A DNA stretch of 64,000 bases from Caloramator sp. mosi_1 (GTDB taxonomy: Bacteria > Bacillota > Clostridia > Clostridiales > Caloramatoraceae), in assembly GCF_028622835.1 (NCBI RefSeq), contig NZ_CP117677.1, positions 434,001-498,000 on the forward strand, written 5' to 3'. How positions within the stretch are numbered: position 1 is the stretch's first letter; the number at the start of each line of letters is the position of its first letter. Both the position numbers and the translations under genes were made by a program. The notes below the pieces were generated by a model that was not told the DNA's origin, did not search any database, and saw only the letters and a program-made list of their open reading frames with translations. Below are positions 1 through 9,167 of this stretch, piece after piece.

Positions 1-83
1 TTCTTAGAATAAAAATAATACACCGAAAACACAATAATTAAAGCTAAAACAATACCAATTAATACTTTGAAACTTCTTTTCAT
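1..83 (-). CDS. N-terminus of a membrane or secreted protein (partial)
   Basis: The reading frame starts at ATG (position 83) behind a GGGAGGAGAG ribosome-binding site and runs off the left edge. Only about 27 residues are visible: a basic MKRSFK start followed by a hydrophobic stretch of about 18 residues. This is a signal peptide or a single N-terminal membrane anchor. The family cannot be assigned from this fragment. Confidence 0.6.
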   Translation of the reverse strand, partial: MKRSFKVLIGIVLALIIVFSVYYFYSK

Positions 84-166
84 TTTCTCTCCTCCCATCA
101 AGTTTTAAACCCATTTTAAAGTTTAATTAAGGAGGGTAATTGACAAAATTATTAATAAATTGTGAA

Positions 167-211
167 TAAAAATACAGCTTCTTATAGGTAATCAAAGCCT
201 ATAAGAAGCTG
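167..211 (-). terminator. Intrinsic terminator of the cobalt transporter operon
   Basis: A perfect 14-bp inverted repeat (arms 175-188 and 198-211, beginning CAGCTTCTTATAGG) lies directly after the stop of the ABC ATPase gene. On the minus strand it is followed by a T-rich stretch (TATTTTTATT), as in a Rho-independent terminator. Confidence 0.85.
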
Positions 212-214
212 CGT

Positions 215-938
215 TTAAATTATGTTATTTTGTTCTAAAAATTCCTTATTACAGATTAGATTATCAAAATCACCATCATATATTATCCTATGCTCACTTG
301 ATATTACAATAGCTCTTTTAAACAACCCCTTAAAATAATCAAAATCGTGGGTAGCACAGATTATAGTTTTACCATAATCATTTAAGTTTTTTAAAAGCTC
401 CTTAATTTTTCTTTTACTCTTTGGGTCGATTTCATTTAAGGGCTCATCTAAAATTAAAACCTCTGGATTTAAAGCAAGAGTTGCAGCAATTGCAACCTTT
501 TTCTTTTCACCACCACTTAATGTATATGGAACCCTATTCTTTAGATGTTCAATATCAAGTAGCTTTAAACAATCATCAACCCTTTTTGAACTACTGCATA
601 ATCTATATCAAATTGCAACAATCCAAAGGCTATTTCATCAAAAACAGTTTTGCAAAAAGCTGATTATCTGAGTTTTGAAAAACAAAACCCACTCTCTTAT
701 GAAAAATTTTTCTTCTTCTTGAATCACTTAAAAACTTAGAATCAATTCTTTGCCTATCAAATAAATACTCTCCAATTTTTACATCCAAAAGACCATTTAA
801 CACCCTAAGTAAAGTAGTTTTTCCCGAACCATTTGGTCCAATAATTGCAACACTTTCACCATGCTGTATTTTAAATGAAATATCTTTTAATACTACATTG
901 TCATTTAGCCTACAAGTTAAATCTTTAATTTCAATCAT
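215..938 (-). CDS. cbiO: Energy-coupling factor ABC ATPase (cobalt transport, CbiO/EcfA type)
   Basis: Cytoplasmic ATPase that powers ECF-type cobalt uptake. The N-terminal half shows Walker A (GPNGSGKTT, about residues 34-42) and the Q-loop (VGFVFQNSDNQLFA, typical of CbiO). The C-terminal half, in other frames, shows the signature LSGGEKKKVAIA, Walker B VLILDEP and the switch His (ATHDFDY). About 240 residues, the usual size. Two one-base gaps in A-runs (near 645-653 and 582-588) break the frame; restoring one A in each gives a continuous protein. It is last in the cbiM-cbiQ-cbiO order, which supports a cobalt or nickel substrate. Confidence 0.88.
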
Positions 939-1033
939 TCTATCACCTTATAAAATTATAATTTTTTATTTTATAACAAAAAAGCCAATTATAATTATTA
1001 TATTTATGATACTATACAACACTTCACCAATTC

Positions 1034-1745
1034 CTATTTTTTATATATCCTGCTATTAAATTCACCACTAAAACATCTACACTCTAATGCCTCGTCCATC
1101 TTAAAACTTAAATCAATAGATGTTACAAACAAATTATACATTATTTGTGAAAGCACATCATAAGGATTTTTGATATATCCAACACTTCTTATCTTTAAAC
1201 TGCAAAGTATTGCATATGCTCTTTCTGACAATAAATATATAAACCTTATTGCAGAATCAAATATGAATAGTACAATATTAGGAACTTTAATCAACCGAAA
1301 CGATGAAATAATATTATGCCAATTTGATGTAATTGACATAATCATAGTTAAAATAACTGATATAGTTATTTTAACTACGCTTAATACCGCATTTTTGTTT
1401 CTAAAAAATCGATGGACCTATTATTATAGCAGAAACAAAAAGGGTTACTAAAAATATATTTAATATTCTTAGAAGATCCTTATCCTCTAAAAGAATCACT
1501 AATAAAATCAAATAGGCAGCATTTAACATTATATAAAATTTATTAAAGGAAAGGGATAGAAGTATTAAGTTGATAAGAGTAAAATAAAGCTTAAAAGTCT
1601 CGTGGATACTATATATACCTCTATCCCTTTTATCAAACTTTCTAATATTAGATAAAAGATTAAGTAATGAAGTTAAAGTTTTTTCAATAAAAGTTTCATT
1701 TTTAATTTTAAATTCAAGTTCATCCTTTTCCTTTAACCAATCCAT
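1034..1745 (-). CDS. cbiQ: Cobalt ECF transporter transmembrane T-component
   Basis: Membrane coupling subunit of the ECF transporter. The N-terminal part (from ATG 1745) has a charged cytosolic start, then hydrophobic segments. The C-terminal part has the long helices of the family and a charged stretch (SERAYAILCSLKIRSVGY) where the Ala-Arg coupling motifs of CbiQ usually lie, ending ECRCFSGEFNSRIYKK, close to the usual A-R-G-F type tail. The frame changes near a T-run around 1405. It starts directly after the cbiM stop, as expected for a cbiMQO operon. Confidence 0.82.
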
Positions 1746-2706
1746 TTAACTTTCTAACCCTTTCTTTAAAAAGATACCTATTAATCTAAATAAAAGCATA
1801 ATCATCATTACCCCAAGAATGGCAGATATTATATATCCTATTACATCGTTTACACCTGAGACTGTGTAATCTGGCATTATAGCCTCAAAATTAAAACCTG
1901 TTTCCATTCCATTTGGAACATACCCTATAATCTCTTTTATTTCATCTAACCCCCACTCACCCCAAGCTGTGCCTTGTGCTATCAATCCAAGCGGTGATAG
2001 TGCAATAAGTAGTGTGATAAATATATATACTTTATTAATCCCCTCTTTTTACCATTATCTTCATATATTTTTACTAAATCTATTTGTTTTGCAATCTTAT
2101 ATATTAACAATGATATAACACCTTCTATAACACCTGCAACTAAAAGATGTGAAATCATCATAGCTGGTATTGCTACACTTAAGCCATACGGACAGTAAAG
2201 CGGCGTACCATCTGCTGTTTTAAATAGATATGGTTGTATACCAAATTCAACAGCAGTTAAAAATGCTGCAATATTAAGTCCTATATATGAAGCTATAAAA
2301 ACTGCTAAGTTTTCATTTTTATTTTTAACTTATTGTAAATGTAGTATCCACTAAAGGACATAGCAAAGGCCATATTAAATATATTTGCACCTAAAGAAAG
2401 TATCCCTCCATCTCCAAAAATAGTGCTTGAATTGTAAGGGCAACAGCAACAGATATAAAGGCAGCATAAGGGCCAAGGAGTATTGCTATAATTACAGCTC
2501 CAACTGCGTGACCTGTTGTTCCTCCAAGTAGTGGAACATTAAACATCATAATCAAAAAGAATATGCCGCCGCAACACCTAAAAGTGAAAGCCTTCTTCTA
2601 TCAAGTTCCTCTTTACTTTAGATATAGTTCTTTTAATCACTGGTATAATTGCAAAATAAAAGGCTGTGCAAGTAGATGGACTTAAGTAATTTTCTGGTAT
2701 ATGCAT
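1746..2706 (-). CDS. cbiM: Cobalt ECF transporter substrate-binding membrane protein CbiM with C-terminal PDGLE/CbiN-like part
   Basis: Substrate-specificity subunit of the cobalt transporter. It starts at ATG 2706 behind AAGGAGGGG with MHIPENYLSPSTC, the diagnostic N-terminus whose Met-His-Ile residues coordinate metal in CbiM. Internal segments read GGTTGHAVGA and several membrane helices. The last 79 residues (PxGTAWGEWGLDEIKEIIGYVP start, one membrane helix near the end) match the C-terminal extension that replaces separate CbiN in many clostridia. The frame is broken at least three times, between about 2560 and 2625, near 2330 and near 2045. Confidence 0.83.
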
Positions 2707-2850
2707 TTAAACCCCTCCTTAAGATTTTTTATTTGATTTATAATTTATATGTAGTAACAAAAAGGGTAGCGTCTTAAACGCTACCCTCGTGGTAACAAAT
2801 CTATACTAAAACATAATAAATCAACTTGCCTTCGTGGCTATTTTTAGTTT
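2707..2850 (-). promoter_or_regulatory. Leader of cbiM with terminator hairpin; possible metal-responsive RNA
   Basis: The cbiM leader carries a 9-bp hairpin (GGGTAGCGT at 2764-2772 on the plus strand, ACGCTACCC at 2778-2786) followed on the minus strand by TTTTTG, i.e. a terminator upstream of the gene. Upstream in the transcript are two similar motifs, GCCACGAAGGC and ACCACGAGGGT. cbiM genes are often under cobalamin or Ni/Co riboswitches. I do not see the B12 box and cannot confirm the NiCo consensus by eye, so only attenuation is supported. Confidence 0.5.
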
Positions 2851-2879
2851 AACAAAAATTTTATATTAATTCAATACTT

Positions 2880-4822
2880 TTAATGCATTCTACTGTATAT
2901 CTCCCTATAAACTTCCTGCATAGTATTAAGATTTAAAACACTTATATATCTACTTGATATTACAAACATTAAGTTATCTACAAAAACTGCCCTATATCCA
3001 TACAAAGGCTCTCTATATGCATCTGTAGAATCTATTTTGCTATGGCTTATCTTTGCCTTTACTTCTAACTTATTATTTTTAATCTCCATTAAGCAAAGCC
3101 CTGTAAACTCTAAATTATATGAGTCGTCATTCTTTGTTTCATATAGGTCAAAGGCATAGAGGTTATATTTTCTATATTCAACAAGGGCCTTGTGATTATA
3201 TAGAGATTCTGAAAAGCTTCCCTTTCCTCCAATTTCAATGCTGTCTTTTGTTTTGGATGGTTTACATCTGACACATCAAATATTGCAACCTTTATTCCTT
3301 TATTTACAACTCTTCCTTCCATTTCTCCTGTTTCCATTCCAAAACCAATAATTGTATTTTCATCATAGGGATGGAGGTAAGTGCTGTAGCCAGGAATCTT
3401 TAGTAACCCTAATATTTTAGGTTCCCTTGGATTTTTTAAGTCGATTACAAATAGTGGATCTACCTGTTTAAAGGTTACCATATATAACTTATCCTTCACA
3501 AATCTTGTGGAATAGATTCTTTCATCTACTGCTATCCCTTTTATACTTCCTACAACATTCATATTTTTATCAATCACATAAACACTATTAGATGTTGTAA
3601 ATTTATTATTTTCTGTTTTATTTTCTGTTGTTGCTATTCTAAAATATCCATCATATTCATCCATAGAGAACTGATTTATTATTGCTCCCTTTACAGTAGT
3701 AAACTTTTTATATTCAACCTTTTCTCCTAATTCAAATTTATAAATAACTGTGTCTTGATCATATACTGAAACTGCAATACTTTCATTTGGCTTAGATGAA
3801 TCTTGTTTTATTTCTTTGTAGTTTACAGCAGTTCTAACAAGATATAGACTACTGTGGGACATATACATATTTTCAAAGTAACCTAAAACCACCTGATTGT
3901 CTATTGTATTATTATTTATATCAATTGATGCTATAACTGTATAGTTAGGCTGAATATCCTGCTTGTTATATCTTATATTAGTTACATCAATTTCTTTTTA
4001 ACTGCTTCCTTTCCGTATTCTATATAATACGGTAATAAGCTGTCATTATTCGCTGATTCTCTTATATAATAGTAAAATCCCTTATTTGTAACTATATAAA
4101 CCCTTCCATCCTTTAACCTTGCCGACAATTTATAGCCATTAATTTCATATTGCTTAACTGAAATTGGTTTTTGAATATCAGATATATCATATATACTTAT
4201 AAGAGTTGTATCTTCCCCATAATAAATAGGCATTATACCTATCACTTTTTCCTTTAATGATGGCTGTTGTTGATTCTCTTTAAATCTACTAACACTTGAC
4301 ATTAATACTAAATAATTCTTACTATCATTTTTATATAAGAACATATCTGTTAAATTTATATTTCTTTTATACCCTTTGAACTCCTTTACCTCTTTATCTC
4401 CTAATAGTTCTTCTCCTTTTAGAGCTGTAATCTTCTTTGGTTTTTCCTCTGCTGTAAAAATAGTTACTTCATTTCTTTCAAAATTTATAACATATATATA
4501 GTTTCCATCTGTTTTTATAATATCTGCCTCATCTATTCCTTGAACCTGCACATTGGTATTTGAATGTTCTCTTGAGGTAGATTGTGCTTTTGAATCTAAT
4601 GCCTTCTCTTGAGTTGCTATTCCTCCAAAAACCTTAATCTATTATTTTTATCTCTTAAATTCTTGTTTAGCATAGAAACAAATTCTTTTTATTTTTAACC
4701 TTAGTAAGTTCGTACGATACCTCTTTTGTATCCTTATCCTGTTTCAAATAGGATAAAACATAGGTAAATGCAAAAATTGAAACTATCAAGCTCATAACTA
4801 AAGCTGCCCATCTTCTTTTCAT
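2880..4822 (-). CDS. Membrane-anchored protein with C-terminal beta-propeller domain
   Basis: About 640 residues once the frame is repaired. It starts at ATG 4822 (RBS AAAGGAGGG). The N-terminus MKRRWAALVMSLIVSIFAF is a single membrane anchor or signal peptide. It then reads QVQGIDEADIIKTDGNYIYVI, the hallmark entry of the secreted C-terminal beta-propeller family distantly related to WD40. Repeated blade-like segments follow (YLVLMSSV, ISIYDISDI, DKLYMVTFKQVDPLFVIDL). Breaks lie near 3100, 3240-3280, 3895-3980 and 4630-4690. Function is unknown. Its place just behind an ECF sigma factor gene suggests co-regulation with an extracytoplasmic signal. Confidence 0.8.
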
Positions 4823-4854
4823 AACTATCCCTCCTTTATTTAAATCTTTACATT

Positions 4855-4938
4855 TTAATAAAGTCCTTCTTTTAAATCTTCACTTACGTGTATCTCATCT
4901 AACCCTCTTAAATCAATCTCCCTTTTGTCATTCCTCAT
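4855..4938 (-). CDS. Tiny ORF (27 aa) between sigma factor and beta-propeller gene
   Basis: ATG 4938 overlaps the sigma factor stop (ATGAGGAATGA), a common sign of translational coupling. The product, ending EDLKEGLY, is short, charged and without a membrane segment. It may be an independent small protein, or the truncated or frame-broken start of an anti-sigma-like regulator. I recognise no family. Confidence 0.35.
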   Translation of the reverse strand: MRNDKREIDLRGLDEIHVSEDLKEGLY

Positions 4939-5448
4939 AGGCTAATCCCTCCTTAAGATTGCTTTTTAGTATTTCTCTTGCCCTCATAAGCCTACTTCTT
5001 ATAGTTGATTCTTTAGTATTTAGCATCTGTGATATATCAGCTGTTGTAAGTCCTTTGTAATAATAGAGATAAACAACAACTCTATACTTATCTGGCAAGT
5101 TTAATACTGCATTAAGTATGTAATCCCTCTCTATCTCTTTAAGAGCATCATTTTCTACTGTTTCTTTTTCTTCTCCTTTAATCTCCCAAAACAAAATGTT
5201 TCTTTTATCCAAGCACTTTTAAGATAATCTTTACAGGTATTTATTGCTATTTTAGTTATCCAAGTATACACATCTGAATCCTGTCTAAATTTATCTATAT
5301 TTTTATATACCTTTATAAAGACTTCTTGAAACAAATCCTCTGCCTGTGAATAGTCCTTTGTATATATATAACACAACCTTAAAATGTCATCTCCATATTC
5401 ATCTATTAAATATTCAATTTCTGCACTTCTATCCTGCTTAATTATCAC
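4928..5448 (-). CDS. ECF-type RNA polymerase sigma factor
   Basis: Region 2 is clear: DDILRLCYIYTKDYSQAEDLFQEVF, then YTWITKIAINTCKD. Region 4 follows: LPDKYRVVVYLYYYKGLTTADISQML with the helix-turn-helix KESTIRSRLMRAREIL. About 173 residues, normal for ECF sigmas. I choose GTG 5448 as start because the GGGAGG Shine-Dalgarno sits 7 nt before it; the upstream in-frame ATG at 5466 precedes this RBS. A missing A in a run near 5204-5208 splits the gene. The downstream beta-propeller gene is a likely partner. Confidence 0.88.
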
Positions 5449-5540
5449 ACCTCTTCCTCCCTTCACTTATTAGACGATACAAAATTCAATTCTGTTGCAG
5501 TTAAATAATATTTCTATTAATTTTTTATAATTCCTTCAAA

Positions 5541-5566
5541 AATAAAAAAGAGGTAAAACTACCTCT
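5541..5566 (-). terminator. Intrinsic terminator
   Basis: Minus-strand hairpin AGAGGTA-gttt-TACCTCT (5549-5566) followed by TTTTTTATT, just after the diguanylate cyclase gene. Confidence 0.85.
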
Positions 5567-5594
5567 AAAAACTACCTCTACCTTTCAACTTTCT

Positions 5595-6666
5595 TTATCT
5601 TTTTTGTTGGTACATCCTATCATCTGCCGCTGTCATAATACTATCAATATCCATTCCATCCCTGTATTCACATATACCATAACTAAAATCAATAACTATA
5701 TTTTCTATTGGATTTTCCTTTAAATAATTTTTTATAAATCCAATCTTTCCCTCTGATTTATTATCATCTGCTCCGTGTAAAAGAAGTACAAACTCGTCTC
5801 CACCTAATCTTGCAACTACATCTGTATCCCTTAAATTTTTCTTTAGTACATCAGCAAAATATTTTAACACTCTATCTCCCATCTTATGTCCATAGGTATC
5901 ATTTATTGGTTTAAAATCGTCTAAATCAATTAAAACTATACTAAACCTGTTTCCATATCTTATTGCCCTCTTTATTTCCTTTTCAAGTATTTCTTCAAAA
6001 CATCTTCTGTTGAATACATCAGTAAGCTTGTCCGTTCTTAATGCATAATTTAACTCCTCAAGTAAAATGACATTCTTTATTGAAGCCTCCAGTTGTTTTA
6101 CCAAAAATTCAAGAAGTTCAATATCCTTATTAGTAAAGGCATCTATCTTTTCAAGATTATCAATATTAATTACTCCATAAAATTCTCCCTCTATATAAAT
6201 AGGTGCACTTAAAGTTGATTTTATATCTAATGCATTCATTTCAAGCAGCATTTTATATTTTTTATTATCTATATATTCACTATCAAAGGAACGCGGATTT
6301 TTTATTATATCTGCTGAGTTTAACCTATTTAGTTTATATAAATAAAGCTCCTCTTTTTAAAATTAACCTTTTTAGCTCATCTATATCATATCCTATTGCT
6401 GCTACATACTCCATATAATCCCTTTGTTTATTGTATACAAGTATGCTTCCAGCATCCCCTCTTCTACAATCTTTAGGGTATCCACTAATATCTTTTAAAG
6501 AGTTTATTTACATCTTTATATGCCATTAATTCTTTGAAATTTCAATTAGTAAATTGTTTAAATCTACCTCCCTCTCATATTTTTCTTTTAATCTAATGTA
6601 CTGATTATAAAGTATTGTTAAAATAAAAATCAATAAAAACAATAACGCTGCAATAAAAGGTTTCAA
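5595..6666 (-). CDS. Membrane GAF-GGDEF diguanylate cyclase
   Basis: Makes cyclic di-GMP from two GTP. It begins at TTG 6666 (AGGGG 7 nt upstream) with one hydrophobic helix (FIAALLFLLIFILTILY), then a coiled linker. A GAF domain follows (STLSAPIYIEGEFYGVINIDN), then a full GGDEF domain: LTDVFNRRCFEE, DLDDFKPINDTYGHKMGD, and active site RLGGDEF preceded by the inhibitory-site pattern RDTD. The catalytic half is intact; the N-terminal half is broken near 6250-6360, 6480-6510 and 6535. It stands alone with its own terminator. Confidence 0.87.
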
Positions 6667-6828
6667 TAATATTCCCCTAATAAAAAGTATATCACATTTA
6701 GATAATCAAGCTTAATACAATTATATTATAAGTTATTTTCGATATTTTTGAACATTTATTTTTGAATACTATCTATGTTGCAGTATCTTTTATTGTTTTT
6801 ATTCAAATAATATTAGGGAGGTGTATTT

Positions 6829-7004
6829 ATGGCTAAAAAGAATTTAAAAACAGCATAACACCAGAGGCTACTGAAATGTATCCAACAAATGATAGAGAAG
6901 TTGAATCCTACTGTGAAGGGAAACCCTGTACCTTTAAGCACGTTGAATCTAATGTAAAAAATATTGACACAGGTGTTATGGAACCAAGTCTTAGAAAAAA
7001 TTAA
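6829..7004 (+). CDS. Small protein of about 58 aa, family unknown (one-base gap)
   Basis: A strong RBS (GGGAGG, 7 nt before ATG 6829) opens MAKKNLK; one A is missing from the A5 run at 6847-6851. The repaired protein reads on through TEMYPTNDREVESYCEGKPC to a stop at 7002-7004, followed at once by a hairpin. It is hydrophilic, with two Cys (CEGKPC spacing) and no signal or membrane segment. I do not recognise it. The good RBS and terminator argue that it is a real monocistronic gene. Confidence 0.6.
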
Positions 7005-7006
7005 AA

Positions 7007-7029
7007 AATAGGCTGCATTGCAGCCTATT
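7007..7029 (+). terminator. Hairpin after the small protein gene
   Basis: Arms AATAGGCTGC (7007-7016) and GCAGCCTATT (7020-7029) start 3 nt after the stop codon. The U-tract is short (TTTGGG), so termination may be weak. Confidence 0.55.
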
Positions 7030-7199
7030 TGGGAGGATTTAATGGTGTTGGGGATTGTTTTAATTATTATTAGTAAATAATAATTGTCTTCTATAATTAA
7101 ATAATATCACATTGTTGTGTTTTGTCAATATATGTAGAAATTTTTTATTTTAAAAATAGGACAAACCTTTTAATTCCTGCCTTACTTTTGGAAAAAGCA

Positions 7200-7225
7200 A
7201 TAAAAAAGCAGCTTAACGCTGCTTT
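7200..7225 (-). terminator. Intrinsic terminator of the zinc-ribbon gene
   Basis: Minus-strand hairpin AAAGCAGC-gttaa-GCTGCTTT followed by TTTATT, 8 nt after the stop of the zinc-ribbon gene. Confidence 0.8.
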
Positions 7226-7232
7226 AAACTTC

Positions 7233-7394
7233 TTATCTATTGAAGTTTCTCTTTTGTTGCTTTCTAGCTTTTCTACATTCTGGACATCTCTTTGGTTCGT
7301 TTTCGAATCCCTTTTCAGCGTAGAATTGTTGTTCTCCTTCTGTGAAGATGAACTCCTTACCACAGTCTACACATACTAAATTCTTGTCTGCCAT
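7233..7394 (-). CDS. Zinc-ribbon domain protein, 53 aa
   Basis: Intact 53-residue protein: MADKNLVCVDCGKEF, then FTEGEQQFYAEKG, then KRCPECRKARKQQKRNFNR. Two CxxC knuckles (CVDC and CPEC) about 28 residues apart bind one zinc. This small zinc-ribbon family is widespread in clostridia and its role is not established; the basic tail suggests nucleic-acid or ribosome contact (inference). ATG 7394 is preceded by TAGGAGGAATGTTGAA. It is monocistronic with its own terminator and an unusual leader (7395-7476). Confidence 0.85.
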   Translation of the reverse strand: MADKNLVCVDCGKEFIFTEGEQQFYAEKGFENEPKRCPECRKARKQQKRNFNR

Positions 7395-7476
7395 TTCAAC
7401 ATTCCTCCTAAAATATAACCTTTTTCCTTAAGACCAGGTACAACATTTCCAAGGCTATACAAGGAGAATGTTGAAC
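7395..7476 (-). promoter_or_regulatory. Leader with mutually exclusive hairpins over the zinc-ribbon RBS
   Basis: In the mRNA, UUCAACAUUCUCC (7475 to 7463) can pair with GGAAAUGUUG (7450 to 7441) in a local hairpin. It can also pair with GGAGGAAUGUUGAA (7408 to 7395), the Shine-Dalgarno region up to the base before the start codon, with one bulged base. The two pairings exclude each other, so this looks like a translational on/off switch. The trigger is unknown. Confidence 0.55.
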
Positions 7477-7561
7477 TGTCTTTCGGGTACTATATAAATA
7501 TATCATATATTTAATGTAATTGCAAGCAAAATATTTTATTTTTTCTTTGCAAACTCAATAT

Positions 7562-9103
7562 TTACTTTTTACCTTTAATAGTATTTTCGTTCATTATCTT
7601 CATTACTTCCTTTGCATATTCTCTTGGAACTTCAACAAAGGAGAATTTGTCATAAATATCTATACTGCCAATTAAGTCTCCAGGTATTTTTACCTTATCT
7701 GCAAAGGCACCAACAATGTCCCTTGGAGATATTTTTGATTTTTACCTATGTTAATAAACAGCCTTGTCATTTCTCTATCCTGTTCTATTTCTTGAATATC
7801 ATCTTCATATCTTTCATCTAATTTCATAGTCATCTTTAATAATGCTGATGCTATATCTAAAGAAGTATATTCATCTCCTACTATTCTTTCAATTATACCT
7901 GCATATCTTTCAAGTCCGCCCTCATTTATTACATCTTTTATCTTATCTATTAGGGCTGAAATCTTTCTTTCCTCTACATCGTTTATGGTAGGAATTTTGC
8001 CCATCTTAATCTTTGTTTTTGTATACCTTTGTATATCCTTTAATTTATATATTTCCTTTCCTGATATGAAGGTATATGCCTTTCCCTCTCTACCTGCTCT
8101 TCCTGTTCTGCCTATTCTGTGAACATAGTTTTCTATATCCTGTGGAACATCATAGTTGAAAACCATCTCAACATTTTCAACATCAATTCCTCTTGCTGCA
8201 ACATCTGTTGCTACAAGTATTTCTATTAAACCATTTCTAAATTTTTGCATTACCTTGTCTCTTTGAAGCTGTTTTAGATCTCCGTGAAGCCCGTCTGCAA
8301 GATATCCTCTTGCCTGAAGGCTTAAAGAAACTTCGTCTACCTTCTTTTTGTATTACAGAATACTAAAGATAATTTAGGATTATGTATATCTAAAAGTCTT
8401 GATAAAACTTCTATTTTGTCTGCCTCTCTAACTTCTATATAGGTCTGTTCAATTGTAGGAACTGTAAGTTCCTTTTGAACAATCTTAACCATCTTAGGCT
8501 CTTTTTGATACTTTTGTGTAAGCTCTAAAATAGGCTTTGGCATTGTAGCTGAAAATAATAGAGTCTGTCTTTCCTTTGGTGCATTGCTCAATATAAACTC
8601 TATATCCTCTATAAATCCCATATTAAGCATTTCATCTGCTTCATCCAGTACAATCATCTTTAAATTATCTAACTTAATTGTGCCTCTATTTATATGGTCA
8701 ATAACCCTTCCTGGCGTTCCTATTACAATATTTACACCTTTATTTAACGCATATATCTGTCTTTCTATAGCCTGCCCTCCATATACAGGAAGTGCGTATA
8801 CTCCCTTTTAAAGGAGGATAGTTTTTTTATCTCTTCGCTTACCTGTATTGCCAATTCTCTTGTTGGACATAGAATTAGTGCTTGTATTTGTTTCTTACTT
8901 GTATCTATCCTTTCTATAACAGGTATTGAAAATGCTGCTGTCTTTCCTGTTCCTGTTTGTGCCTGACCTATTATGTCGTGTCCTTCTAATACTATAGGAA
9001 TTGCCTGACTTTGTATAGGAGTTGCTTCTTCATACCCAAGGTTTGCAATTGCCTTTAGCATTTCCTTTGATAAATTAAGTTCGTTAAAATTTAATGTTGT
9101 CAT
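7562..9103 (-). CDS. DEAD-box ATP-dependent RNA helicase with DbpA-like C-terminal domain
   Basis: Unwinds structured RNA (ribosome assembly, mRNA decay, cold adaptation). Motifs in order: Q-motif FNELNLSKEMLKAIANLGYEEATPIQ, Walker A AQTGTGKT, Ia PTRELA, II VLDEADEM, III SATMP, IV LVFCNTK, V VATDVAARGIDV, VI HRIGRTGRAGREG. The C-terminus (ISPRDIVGAFADK...GSIDIYDKFSFVEVP) is the DbpA RNA-binding fold of the DeaD/CsdA group. About 513 residues. Frames break near 7740, 8340 (A-run in the NTKKK region) and 8660-8815. Confidence 0.9.
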
Positions 9104-9167
9104 ACTTTACCACCTTTTATTTAGTTTAATATATTAATATTATGTGTTATTTTCAAAAAAGCAACTC

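Noticed and set aside
2707-2850. Cobalamin riboswitch before cbiM
   Set aside because: The leader is short and lacks the GCCACUG B12 box and other conserved blocks; only the hairpin and terminator are supported.
7122-7379. Open frame of 85 codons on the plus strand over the zinc-ribbon gene
   Set aside because: It runs through the terminator and antisense to the conserved CxxC protein; composition is that of a shadow frame.
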